From: Macrolepiota albuminosa
Taxonomy: Eukaryota > Basidiomycota > Agaricomycetes > Agaricales > Agaricaceae
NCBI GenBank assembly: GCA_027475525.1
Contig: JAMWFC010000049.1
Location: 3,146,947 to 3,210,946, forward strand
Direction: 5' to 3'
Length of the DNA stretch: 64,000 nucleotides
Positions 44,696 through 55,474 of the stretch are shown piece by piece (the first letter of the stretch is position 1; each line of letters starts with the position of its first letter). The notes beneath the pieces are model-generated. The model searched no databases. It worked only from the letters and a program-made list of their open reading frames with translations, and had not been told where the DNA came from. Position numbers and translations under genes: made by a program.

Positions 44696-45815
44696 TGTAA
44701 GGACAACCTCTGGAGGCTATGGCTCAGAGGAAAACTCTGGATGTTAGAAGTCAGAAAGACAAACTCTGGCTTATATAAGCAGTCTGGAAGCAGTGCTGAA
44801 GAGCCCACACTTGTCTGAATGATAGCTAAAGAACTAGAGCACCTCAAAGGTTGAGAATAGTACTAACAGATAGTGTTGAGAGAATAGAAACAACACAATG
44901 AGAGAATGATAGAAGAAATAAGAAAATGAATGAAAGGAGAGTGAAGGAATAAGAAGTGAAAGAAGAAAGGAATGAGGAGTCCCCTGACATCACCCCCCCT
45001 TTAGAGTGTGGTGTCTTGGTGTGCTGGATAGAAGTAGTTCTGGATGGCCTGGTCTATCTTGGAAAGAGAATAAATGCCTCTGATTGCCCGAGGAGCATTG
45101 GGATGCTGTTGATAGAATTCCTGGACCAAGGCAGGGGCATGGACATTCTCTTGCAGCTCCCAGGAGATGTCCTCAATTTCATAGCCCTTCCACTTGACTT
45201 TGAACTGAAGCTTATTCCTAAAGAGTTAGGATCCGCTCCACTTCATACTCTTCTTAGTTGTCGACTAGAACTGGAGGTGGGGGTGGCTGTGGATGTCGAC
45301 CTGGGATTGGATCCTTGGGTACTGGAGAGAGCTTCACCACATTGAAGACTGGATGGAGTCGACTCATTCCACTAGGCAGCTTGAGTCGATAGGCTAATGG
45401 GCCTACCTGCCTTACTATAGGAAAGGGTCCTAGATGACGATGAGAGAGCTTCTGAGAAGGTCAGGTGGTAGCGATGTCAGAGGCATCCAGACAGACTCAA
45501 TCTCCAGGCTTGTACTTGGGGGCTGGAGTTTGTTCATGATCATAATAGCAGGCCATGTCATCCTTTGTCTTAGCTAAAGCAGCCTTGGCTTCCTCCTGAG
45601 CTGCCTTCATCTGATCTATGAACTCATTAACAGCTTCATTCTCTGAAGGTCATCCATGAGGCTTGAATCCCATCTGGAGGTGTCAACTAGTATCTAGAAG
45701 GAAAGGAGACATCTGGATAGCAGCGTGCACATGGTTGTTGTATTGAAACTCTGCCTTTGGTAATAGGTCATCCCAGTTATCCTGTTATTCATTGCAGAAA
45801 AGCCAGTGATACTGT
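44696..45815 (-). mobile_element. GypB-3, truncated and decayed gypsy copy
   Basis: A 294-bp LTR (44696-44989, tgtaaggacaacctc ... cccctgaca), then the polypurine tract, the chromodomain region (45000-45230), the linker and the C-terminal part of integrase up to about 45815. There homology to GypB-1 (31280-31310) stops inside the integrase core. All reading frames are broken by transitions and small indels. The LTR is of the same diverged subfamily as 63123-63641 (gctaaagaac and agagcacctcaaag), with an internal deletion. Confidence 0.85.
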
Positions 45816-45849
45816 TTGTAGCTAGCTTTTATACTATATGCTACTGCAG

Positions 45850-47267
45850 TGATAACGCCCAAAAGTAGATCAATAGCAGATACGGTTTATGGCTACTGAC
45901 CTGTAAGTGTTGGATGTGCTAAGTATTTGAGGGAGTCCCAGGCAGATCCCAGAGAACAAGTCAGAGAGATAAAATTAAGTCAGCAAGGGATGTTGGTAAG
46001 GAATGTGCGCTAAGGATTGGGGCGCCTAAGCAACTAAGTTAAAGTGGGTTAAGTGCGGCAAGAGATGCGGTAAGAGGACAGGAGGCTTAGCAACAACTAA
46101 GCTGCGGGTTGCCTGCTGTAGGTGTAAGGCACGTAGGTTCCATAAGTGTAACTGCAGCAAGCAGGCTAAGAGTGTTCAGACAATTGGTGACCAAGAATTT
46201 AGTCAGCTCAAAAGAAATCTGAACTGTAAGGTAAACTGAGTAAGGTAAATGGGGTACTCTGTCCAAGGCCATGAATTGAACTAAATAAAAGGAAATCATG
46301 AGCTCGCTGTCCATTCTGTCTGTCTCAAGGTTGCCAAGTGCTATCATGCGCCATGGTAAAATGCCAGTCCAGCCATCACGAGTTATTGCATTATCCCTAA
46401 TTCATAAGCGCTGTCACCAGCTAGCTGGGCCATGTGCTGATTAATTAGTGCCACCTGTCAAGACCTTATCAATAGCATAATGACAGCTGTCATTCCAGCT
46501 GCTGCTGGCACTATAGCTGATCGATCTTGATAGTTGTCATGTGTGTCCATTGGGAATGGCCTAGAAAGGATAAATCATGCATACCAAGTTCAGAATGATT
46601 GTGGCAAGGTCTCCAGAACTGATTCTGAGCCTGCCATTGATGCACCTAGCCTATATGGGGTCCTATCAGCGATTCAAGAAAAAGTCCATATGGAGTGCTA
46701 GAATTTAGCGCCTTGTCTCCTGACCATAGCTAATGGTGACCTGTCAACGGCAACCATCAGCATATGGATGATGGCAATCAACAGTGTAACAGCCCATTGG
46801 CCACAGCTACTGCAAGATAATAGTAGAATTGAAGGTATCCACTCCTTTTCTGAGTGTAATTCTCATTGACCAAGATGGCTTGGGCTATAGTCAGAAAAAC
46901 TTAGACAGATGCCATAAGTCAACAGCACTAATGCTGGCACTACTTATTTCCTCAATTTTCCATAAGTCTGAGTGTCAAGCTTTTATACTTTCTGATGGCA
47001 TTGTCCCAGCAAGTATCAGTGCCTAATGATATCCTTTTTGGGCACTTAGTCAGGCATAGATTGAGATTTACCTCCTGTAGCTGCACCAATAGTATCTCCT
47101 CATAGCACCTAGATTCCTAGGTGGTCATGTGGGTGTTGGCTGATAGAGTATATATGGTGTTTTGGGTGCTTTTTCCTTCATCATAGACCAGTCAGAGGCC
47201 AGTAGCTTAGCTTTTCTGTAGCCCTGTAGTACCTCTTGATGCGCTTAATCTGAGCAGAAGCCCATCA
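45850..47267. repeat. LTR-Z, mosaic of LTR-X-like and LTR-Y-like sequence
   Basis: Starts TGATAACGCCC and resembles LTR-X in its first part (ctaagtatttgagggagtcc, cccagagaac). From about 46700 it matches the second half of LTR-Y (ggtgacctgtcaacggcaacc, agcagaagcccatca). The flanks gcag and tctc do not form a duplication. Either this is a third related LTR family or an X-type LTR nested in the LTR-Y that begins at 44537. Confidence 0.6.
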
Positions 47268-47411
47268 TCTCCTCTCAACTGAAAAATTGACTGTCCTCAG
47301 TCAAGCACCATCACTATTCCAGCAGTGCTGTAATTTGTGTGATGTTGTTGTTTCTTTATAAGGTTGTCCTTTGCACTTCTTCTTTATTTACTGCCCCTTT
47401 TTCCTTTGCAA

Positions 47412-48426
47412 TATGTCTAAAATCTCAGCTACTGCTCTTGCCAACTTCCTTGAAAAAGCTTCCTTCTTGTTTGACCATGTTAAGGTGGCCAGTTTGACTG
47501 ATGCGCCATAGAATATTTCCACTGTTATGCATCTTTACCAGCACTGGATGTTGTTATGTGACCCTGACAGTTTCTGGGTGTGTGAAGTCAAAGTTTGTGA
47601 CTGGTGTATAGCTTGGTACTGCAAATATGAAGATGCTGAGTGGTTGCATCCATTTGTGGGCTTATTTATAAGTTACTGCTTCTTTCTCCCTTGTGGCGCT
47701 AAAGTTCAGCACCTTGGCTAGGTTCTTTTGCTAACTGACAAAATTGATGCATTACTGGATGAAACTGACCTCAAAGAGGTAAGTTTACTTCTTTTCCTTT
47801 ATGCTTGCTCTGATTGGTATCATAGTCAGCCCCTACATCTTCACTTCCTCGTAATCTTCCTTCTGCTCCTCCTCTTCATACCACTCCAGCTACTCCTGCA
47901 CCTGTTGTTCCTTCTGTTCATGTGTCACCTACCCTTGGTAGCCCTTTTCATAACCTAGCTTCTCCTACGTGCTCCTGTCCTCTTCACTTGGCTATCAAGC
48001 ACACCAGTGTTCCTTCTGTTGATTCTGCCAGACTCAGGCTAGTTCATACTGTCTCTCACCTTCCTCTCTGTAACTTTGCTGTGGTCATTGAGTGCACTGC
48101 CCCTACTAGCACTAGTCTCCCCAAGCATCCCATATGTCTTTCCTTTTCCATTCCTTTTATTGCTTCTTATTCTTCTCAGGTCCATTTTCCAGCTCATAGT
48201 ACCCCTCCTTATGACATAAGTCATTTTCCCAGATCACTAATTATTAGTGCCCAACCTAATTGTCTTTAGATGCCTAGGCAAACTATGTTTAATGATGTGG
48301 AACTTCATGATTTATTGCATCAGTGCTGCAATAAGACTGTCATAGACACTGGCATCTCTGCTGATACCTTGGTCCTGGATGCTAAGAAGAAGATCACTAT
48401 CTCTCTTCAAGAACGTTGCTCCTTTC
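47412..48426 (+). pseudogene. N-terminal part of the decayed gene split by GypB insertion and inversion
   Basis: Starts MSKISATALANFLEKAS and runs through SLTDAP, a TAG or TGA at several expected arginine positions, HPFVGLFISY and LLTDKIDALLDETDLKE with a following GTAAGT. A P/S/L-rich stretch and ELHDLLHQCCNKTVIDTG, then KKKITISLQERCS, run to the GypB edge. The frame at the edge remains open into 30155 on the minus strand once the inversion is undone. Cysteine is strongly over-represented where arginine is likely (CGN to TGN). Function unknown. Confidence 0.5.
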
Positions 48427-48747
48427 TGTCAGGGGACTCCTCGCTCTTGTCTGGTCACAATTTCCTTTTCCAGAGTTTCCGGAGAACTCTGGAGCATTTT
48501 CCGCGCCCTGGGGTTCTCCCGGCCTCCCGGAGCTAGCCATTGGATACTGTACAGTCATTCCCATGCCCTTCCACCCCCGTACTGATGTGCCACACTGGCA
48601 GAGGAATCCTTAGACTTGTTCTCTTTGGATTTCCCTCTGCCAGGTGATTAGTTATTGATTGTACTGTCGTTACTGGCTCTAATATACTTTGGATTTCCCT
48701 CTGCCAGTTGTGTGATAGTGCCGCAACCTCTGGAGGTTGCCCTTACA
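48427..48747 (+). repeat. GypB-2 5' LTR (321-bp class)
   Basis: TGTCAGGGGACTCC ... CCCTTACA. It contains AGACTTGTTCT at 48612-48622, the complement of the primer-binding site. By analogy with Tf1, transcription should start at this 11-mer. Confidence 0.95.
48612..48622 (+). promoter_or_regulatory. Predicted GypB transcription start / self-primer 11-mer
   Basis: AGACTTGTTCT is an exact 11-nt complement of the primer-binding site at 48750-48760. In Tf1 of fission yeast the first 11 nt of the transcript play this role. The start site is inferred, not seen. Confidence 0.55.
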
Positions 48748-48749
48748 GC

Positions 48750-48760
48750 AGAACAAGTCT
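48750..48760 (+). other. GypB-2 primer-binding site, self-priming type
   Basis: AGAACAAGTCT, separated from the LTR end by the dinucleotide gc. The complementarity to 48612-48622 is exactly 11 nt and stops on both sides (c against g, and c against a). Confidence 0.75.
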
Positions 48761-48855
48761 CCTAATTCCGGTCTGGAAGCCCCCCATAGCCGTCAGAAGA
48801 ATTCTCTGGCTCCTATCTGCCGCTTCTCCACCAGTTTTAAGCATCTGGACCTTCT

Positions 48856-50100
48856 ATGTCTCAGCTTGCCTCTTCAGACACTCCTCCGGATGCTACAGCT
48901 CCTCAGGATGAAGCCTGGACTTGCTTGCTCCACCTAGAGGCTCAAGTGCAGCTTACTCAAGCTTCCCTCACTCACCACACCGCTGAACTCTCCACCCTCC
49001 GACAAACCACTGAAACCATCTCCGACTCCCTCCAGGCACTCCTAGAGCGTCTCAACACCACTCCCTTGGTTGCTACCGCAACCCCAGCAGCGGCACTGCC
49101 CCCCGCTGTTCAGCCATCCTCTCTGAATCCTCTGAGGACCCAAGGGACCCCACGTGCGCTCCTCCCCTGTCCGGCAATCCCGGATGCCTACGATGGCAAC
49201 CGCGTGACCGGAGAATGATTTCTACAGTTGTGCCTCACCTATATCCAGCTCTGCGGGGACGACTTCATCTCGGACAACCTGAAAATCACATGGGTTCTCT
49301 CCTACATGAAGTCTGGGAGAGCGGCCATCTACGCACTGCGGGTTTTCCGACGCCCTGGAGGCGTTGCGGGGTTTGCAAACTGGGCCGCATTTGAGCAGGA
49401 GTTCCAGGACAAGTTCTTCCCCCGGAACCCAGCCAAGGCAGCTGCGCTGGTCCTCCGAGACAGGGATCAATACGGACAAGGGAGGCGCTCGCTGGACAAA
49501 TACATTGACTCCTTCCGGGCACTAGTTGAGCAGGCCGGGTACCCCGATGGACTGCAACTCTGCCTCACCTTCCGGGAAGGGCTCCAATCCACTCTGATGG
49601 AGCGTATTGACAACCTTGCAGAAGAACGTCCAGCCAACAACCAAGTCGCCTCCTGGTACCGAGTGGCCCAGGACCAGTGGCAGCTCATGGAACTTAAGCG
49701 CAGCCTGCGCCAAGCTCCGGCCATGGCAACAGCCCCACATCCTTGGGTCCCTCTCCCCTGTCCCGTAGCAGCTGTGTTCCACCCTCCCAGCCTCCCTGCT
49801 CCCTCCGCAGGGCCCACACTGCCCCCGGGGGCCCCTATGGATGTGGACTCCTCCTGCCAGCGTGCCAACCTACCTCTTCTGTGCCGGTGCTGCGGCACCC
49901 CCGGTCACTTTGCACGCTGTTGCCCGCTTGGCCTTGAGGTGCGTTACCTAGCCCCGGAGGAGCAGGAAGAGCTACTCCTGCAGCTCCTGGCAGCCAAGGA
50001 TGCAGCCGGAGCCCCCTCTCCAGACACAGCAGCGCCGGAGACCTGGGAGCAGGAGCGGAGTGCGGATGTGTCGGGAGGAGGGAGCCCGGAGGATTTTTAG
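48856..50100 (+). pseudogene. gag: GypB-2 gag with one in-frame TGA
   Basis: Begins MSQLASSDTPPDATAPQDEA. Helical segments (HLEAQVQLTQASLTHHTAEL) are followed by a P/A-rich linker, IPDAYDGNRVTGE and a TGA (49216-49218), after which the same frame goes on (FLQLCLTYIQ). Capsid motifs follow: ITWVLSYMKSGRAAIYALRV, FFPRNPAKAAALVLRDRDQY, YPDGLQLCLTFREGLQ. The zinc knuckle CRCCGTPGHFARCC is near 49880-49920. It ends at TAG 50100. The same TGA occurs in GypB-1. If it is read through or was originally CGA, the product is about 414 residues. Confidence 0.9.
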
Positions 50101-50145
50101 AGGAGCGACGGGTGAAGAGTACGCCCCCGTTGCTTGGTGCAAATT

Positions 50146-53100
50146 GATTTGTATGTCTGTCCATAGAAGAGCCCAATACAACCCCTGAGGACACTTTGGC
50201 ACCTACGATTGTAAGCCCACCCCTCAACGTATCTAAAAGCCCCCTGGCCTCGCTGACTCCTCCTGCTGGGCCCCCTCGACCCCGCATCCCTGCCTGGCAA
50301 CGTTGCCTTCCAAGGCGCTACGTGGTAGCCTCGACACCCTCGACCAACTTGCTCCGGCTAAAGGTGGAGGTCGAAACAACTGACACACAGCAGACCCAGA
50401 GCGTGACTGCTCTTCTAGATTCTGGAGCCACCGGGCTCTTTGTGGATGCCGAATACGTGGCCCAACACCAACTCACAACTCGCCCTCTCCCTTCCCCAAT
50501 TCCGGTCTACAATATTGATGGTACCCCCAATGAAGCAGGCTCCATCCACGCCGTTGTAGACCTGGTTCTGCGCTATCAGGCCCACGCCGAGCGTGCCACC
50601 TTTGCAGTCACCAGCTTGGGAAAGCAGGATATGATCCTGGGATACACGTGGCTCTGGGAGCACAACCCAGAGATAGACTGGACTACCAGAGAGGTGAGCA
50701 TGAGTCGGTGCCCCCGACGCTGCGCCACCTGTGCGAAGGAGGCAAGGATAGAGCGGCGCACCGCTGTGCGGGAACATGCAGCCATCTGGGCCTGCCGGGC
50801 AGGACACATCCCCTTCGCCGACCTTGACCTGTTGGATCCTCTGCCCCTGGCGTTCCCTCATAGAGAGGCCCTCTATGAGGACGACAGGCACAGCGGTGGA
50901 GAGGCCACCATGGAAGACGGTCGCAAAGGAGAATTTCTGCCAGTCCCGGACCCGGAATTACCAGACGAGGCCATTGAGGTAGGGGACCGCATCTATGCCA
51001 CAGCATTGCGTCCGCCGCCATCGGCAGAGGAGATCCAGGCCAGCCAGACCACTTCCCAACGGTTGGCCCAGGCCTTCGCCACCAACACCTCACCTCGCCC
51101 ATTCCGGGATACCGTCCCAGGCCACCTGCACGACTTTGAGGATGTTTTCTCCAAGGCCTCGTTTGATTCTCTCCCGGAGCGCAAGCAGTGGGATCATGCC
51201 ATCGAGCTCCTACCAGACTCGAAGCCGGCCAACTGCAAGGTGTACCCACTGGTGCCCAAGGAGCAGGATGAACTAGATGCCTTCCTCCGGGAGAATCTCG
51301 AAACTGGAAGAATTTGACCCTCAAAGTCGCCGATGGCCTCCCCGGTGTTTTTCATCAAGAAGAAGGATGGCACCCTCCGGTTGGTCCAAGATTATCGTGT
51401 GCTTAATGCGATGACCATCAAGAACCGCTACCCGCTCCCTCTCATCTCAGAACTCATTAACAACCTCCGGGGTGCACGCTACTTCACCAAGTTGGACGTC
51501 CGCTGGGGCTACAACAATGTGCACATCCAGGAGGGAGACGAGTGGAAGGCTGCGTTTCGGACCAACCGGGGCCTGTTTGAACCATTGGTAATGTTCTTCG
51601 GGCTCACCAACAGCCCCGCCACCTTTCAAACCATGATGAATGACATATTCCGGGACCTCATAGCAGATGGGGTGGTGTGTGTGTACCTGGACAATATCCT
51701 CATCTACACCAAGACGCTAGAGGAGCACCGCCGGATCATCCGCATAGTCCTAGACCGCCTCCGCCAGTATCAGCTCTACCTCAAACTGGAGAAATGTGAG
51801 TTCGAGAAAACTCAGATCAAGTACCTTGGGCTCATCATCTCTCATGGTACGGCGGAGATGGACCTGGTGAAGGTGGCCGGCATTACGCAGTGGCCAGAGC
51901 CCCGGAACAAGAAGGAAGTACAGGCCTTCCTGGGGTTCACCAACTTCTACTGGTGGTTCATCCAGGACTTTTCCCCTTCAATGCCCTGAAGCAAGCCGTC
52001 ACCTCCAAGCCGGTGCTCCTCTTCCCAGATGACAATCAGCCTTTCCGAGTCGAGGCAGACAGCTCCGACTTTGCTACCAGCGCCGTCCTGTCCCAGCAAT
52101 CCCTGGGGGATGGCAAGTGGCATCCGGTGGCCTTCTACTCTAAGAGCCTCAATGCCGTGGAGCAGAACTATGAGATCCACGACAAGGAGATGCTGGCAAT
52201 CATCCGGTCACTAGAGGAGTGGCGCCACTTCCTGGAGGGGGCCCGGCACAAGTTTGAAGTCTGGACAGACCACAAGAACTTGGAGTACTTCCGGACAGCA
52301 AAGAAGCTCAACCGCCGCCAGGCCCGGTGGTCCCTCTACCTTGCCAACTTTGACTTCTCACTGCATCACAAGCCGGAGAGGTCAATGGGGAAGCCCGATG
52401 CCCTATCCAGGCGTGCCGACCATGGCTCTGGGGCCGGAAACAACGACAACATCACTCTCCTATGACCGGAGCTGTTCGCCATCCAGGCACTGGAGGGGAT
52501 ATCCGCCCAGGGAGACGAGGTCGACATTCTCCAGGATATCCGTCGGGGGAACCAGGAGGGGATGCAGGAGGACTCCGTGGCCAAGGCCGCCTTGGCTCTA
52601 CGGTCTCATCGCCCCACGGGCACGAGGGCAGTGCATGCCAACGAGTGGAGTCTCCAAGACGGCCTCCTCACCTACCGCGGCCGCATCTATGTACCCAACG
52701 ACCCGGAGCTCCGGCGACGCATTGTTGAGCAACACCACGACTCCCGCATTGCTGGGCACCCCGGGCGCTGGAAGACGCTGGAACTTGTGTCCCGGAACTA
52801 CTGGTGGCCCCAGATGTCGAGATACATAGGCTCCTACACCAGCACCTGTGATCTCTGCCTCCGGACCAAGCCCCAGCGCCGTCTCCCTACCGGTCAGCTG
52901 CACTCCTTGCCGACGCCCGCAGAAGTGACCTCTGCCTCCAGACCAAGCCCCAGCGCCATCTCTCTACTGGTCAGCTGCACTCCTTGCCAACGCCCGCAGA
53001 ACGGTGGAGCGTGGCCTCCGTGGACTTCATTGTGGAGCTTCCGGACGCACACGGCTACGATGCTATCCTGGTGGTCGTGGACCTCTATGGCAAACGGGCT

Positions 53101-54156
53101 CACTTCATTCCGACCCACACGACCTGCTCCACCATGGGTGCCACTAACCTGTACCGGAAGAATGTCTGGAAACTCCATGGTCTTTCCAATGCATACGTGT
53201 CCGACCAGGGCCCACAGTTTGTCGCGGAGTTCACCCGGGAGCTCTACTGCCTCCTGCATGTAAAGCTCCACACCTCCACTGCCTACCACCCGCAATCCAA
53301 CGGCCAGACCGAACGTGTTAACCAGGAGCTTGAGCAATACCTGTGGCTATTCTGCAACGAGCATCAGGACGACTGGGATGAGCTCCTGCCAGAGGCGGAA
53401 TTCCAGTACAACAACCATGTCCATGCCTCAATGCAGGTATCACTCTTCTTCCTTGACACGGGGTGGCACCCCCGGATGGGCTTTGAGCCACGCACACGGC
53501 GGTCGGAGAACGAATCAGTCAACGAGTTTGTGGATTGCATGCAGAAGGCACAGGAGGAGGCGAAGGCTGCGCTAACTAAGGCAAAGGACGACATGGCACG
53601 ATACTAAAACCGGGGCTGGACACCAGCTCCCAAGTACAAGCCTGGAGACCGCGTATTCCTGGATGCCTCCAACATCTCCACCATGCGACCCTCAAAGAAG
53701 CTGTCTCATCGTCAACTGGGGCCATACCCCATTGAGCGTCAGGTGGGGCCCCTAGCCTACCGGCTCCGGCTGCCTGCAGGCATGCGCCAACTCCACCCGG
53801 TCTTCAACGTGGTCAAGCTTTCTCCAGCCCCGGAAGACCCCATCCCTGGGCAACGAGCACCGCCGCCGCCACCGCCAGTCCTAGCAGACAGCGGGGTGGA
53901 GTACGAAGTGGAGAAGATCTTGGACAGCCGCCTATTCCGTGGGAAGCTACAGTACAAGGTGAAGTGGAAGGGATATGGTATCAAAGACATCTCCTGGGAG
54001 CCATCTGAAGATGTCCACGCCCCGGCTCTCACCTGGGACTTCCACCGCCGGCACCCTGAGGCCCCGCGAACTATACGGGGAGTTTACCCCCTTTCTCTAG
54101 CGGATCAGGCCATCCGTGAGTTCTTCTACCCAGCACGTCGAGACGCCACGCCCTAG
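50146..54156 (+). pseudogene. pol: GypB-2 protease-RT-RNase H-integrase-chromodomain, broken
   Basis: The frame opens after gag in a shifted frame without ATG. Protease: TALLDSGATGLFVDAEY. A TGA (51315-51317) precedes RT ([20 protein letters not shown]), whose catalytic box is YLDN near 51685-51700. At about 51985 a deletion and frameshift remove the RT-RNase H junction. RNase H is preserved ([43 protein letters not shown]). Integrase has HDSRIAGHPGRWKTLELV, CDLCLRTKPQ, VDFIVELPDA, SDQGPQFVAEF and HPQSNGQTERVNQELEQYL but is broken by the 77-bp duplication at 52848-53001. A TAA occurs near 53605. The chromodomain is VEYEVEKILDSRLFRGKLQY to SWEPSEDV. Confidence 0.93.
52848..53001 (+). repeat. 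77-bp tandem duplication in GypB-2 integrase
   Basis: Unit 1 52848-52924 and unit 2 52925-53001 both run from gtga(t/c)ctctgcctcc to acgcccgcagaa with a few transitions. The extra unit shifts the integrase frame and is absent from GypB-1. Confidence 0.93.
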
Positions 54157-54168
54157 AAGGGGGGGTGA
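54155..54168 (+). other. GypB-2 polypurine tract
   Basis: agaagggggggtga immediately before the 3' LTR TGTCAGG. Confidence 0.88.
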
Positions 54169-54480
54169 TGTCAGGGGACTCCTCGCTCTTGTCTTTCCTT
54201 TCCCGGAGTTTCTGGAGAACTCCGGAGCATTTCCCGCACCCCGGAGTTCTCCCAGCCTCCTGGAGCTAGCCGTTGGATACTGTACAGCCGTTCCCATGCC
54301 CGTCCACCCCCGTACTGATGTGCCGCACTGGCAGAGGAATCCTTAGACTTGTTCTCTTTGGATTTCCCTCTGCCAGGTGATTAGTTATTGATTGTACTGT
54401 CGTTACTGGCTCTAATATACTTTGGATTTCCCTCTGCCAGTTGTGTGATAGTGCCGCAACCTCTGGAGGTTGCCCTTACA
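54169..54480 (+). repeat. GypB-2 3' LTR (312-bp class)
   Basis: Shares the short form with 36707-37018 and not with its own 5' LTR. The flank gatgg is the reverse complement of ccatc at 37019. Confidence 0.95.
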
Positions 54481-55298
54481 GATGGAGACGATGGAACTTG
54501 AAAGTTTTCATATCTTTTCTGGTGCAAGCTCTGCAAAATATTGTCCACGTGGATCTCACAGCTGGCTCGCCATTCTTGATCGAGCCGTATTGGTGGTTTT
54601 TTTTTCTGAACAATACAATATTCATTAGGATCTGATCATGAAGGTTGGCGACCACGCAGGCCGCTTGACGATCTCACTTGAGCCCCATGTGATGCCAAGC
54701 GATGCCGGCATTATGGCATGGAAAATTGAAACTGACCCGAATGGAGAGCCAAAGTGAAACAAGAAAGCAGATCAGGCTAGACCTTCATTTTGGGCATGAG
54801 GGAAGAAATATCAGCAATTTGATACGAGTGATGGTTTTAGAAAAAGAAAAGAAAAGACACTACATTTCACATTTAAGAGGATATCTCCAATTTATCAGAG
54901 ATGATCCGCTCAATGCTTCCATAAACACCAAGATGCACATAGATTGGCACTTGTGAAAGCGGAAGTGACTTATAGATCCTGGTTCACAAGGCATGGAGAT
55001 TTTCAGCACGCTGTTGTAGATAGAGGGAGGGGAAGATGTGGGTGACAAGTGGGAAAAGAAAGGGAAAATGAGCAGCGGCGTACTTCTGGAAGACATGGGA
55101 CTTAGAGCAGTAAGTATCCACCTCAAGTAAATATGGATGAGAATGAAAGTAGAATTCTGGCGAAGCAAATCAACGTCGGCTGTGAGATCAGCCAATGAGA
55201 AAAAACGCACGAGTCTGGAGGTGATGAGGCACCAGCGGGGACCTTGCAATGATATGTAAATAAGGCAATAATTTGTAAATAAATATATATGAAGGGTT
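54481..55298. other. Gene fragment (54481-54629), then no gene recognised
   Basis: The first 149 bases are the likely continuation of the frame in 37019-37130 before the inversion (ELESFHIFSGASSAKYCP, stop near 54629). The rest has no recognisable gene and reaches the DIRS-like element. Confidence 0.4.
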
Positions 55299-55474
55299 CC
55301 CACATTGGTCTTGTGCAAACATACGTTTGAACTCCCACCAATGTCAGCGCCGTCTTGGACTGTTAGGGTATGGAAGTGTAAACAAGTTATAGGCAAACGG
55401 ACCCCGGGCCAGCTTGTGGTTGCCTTATTAAGGTGACCTTGGGCCTGGGCAAAGTATTGTATATTATCGCTATT
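55299..55474. repeat. Left terminal block of the DIRS-like element
   Basis: Starts with the 39-bp repeat cccacattggtcttgtgc... shared with 59786-59824. It continues with ccaatgtcagcgcc ... ggcctgggc, which is also found at 43888-44020. Confidence 0.82.

Larger units (their letters stand above)
37019..48426. other. 11.4-kb segment inverted by recombination between the GypB copies
   Basis: The edges of this segment (ccatc at the left, ctttc at the right) match the outer flanks of the two GypB elements (gatgg at 54481, gaaag at 30156) only after reverse complementing. If the segment is flipped, GypB-1 is flanked by gaaag on both sides and GypB-2 by gatgg on both sides, and the 321-bp and 312-bp LTRs pair correctly. 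Confidence 0.85.
48427..54480 (+). mobile_element. GypB-2, gypsy chromovirus, chimeric by inversion
   Basis: LTRs 48427-48747 (321 bp) and 54169-54480 (312 bp). Gag, protease, RT, RNase H, integrase and chromodomain run on the plus strand, nearly identical to GypB-1 but in opposite orientation. The flanks are ctttc and gatgg, unmatched with each other. It has an intact RNase H region but a 77-bp tandem duplication in integrase. Confidence 0.96.

Noticed and set aside
54860..55396. 178-residue minus-strand open frame
   Set aside because: Overlaps the DIRS end repeat and has no recognisable motif or fungal codon pattern.
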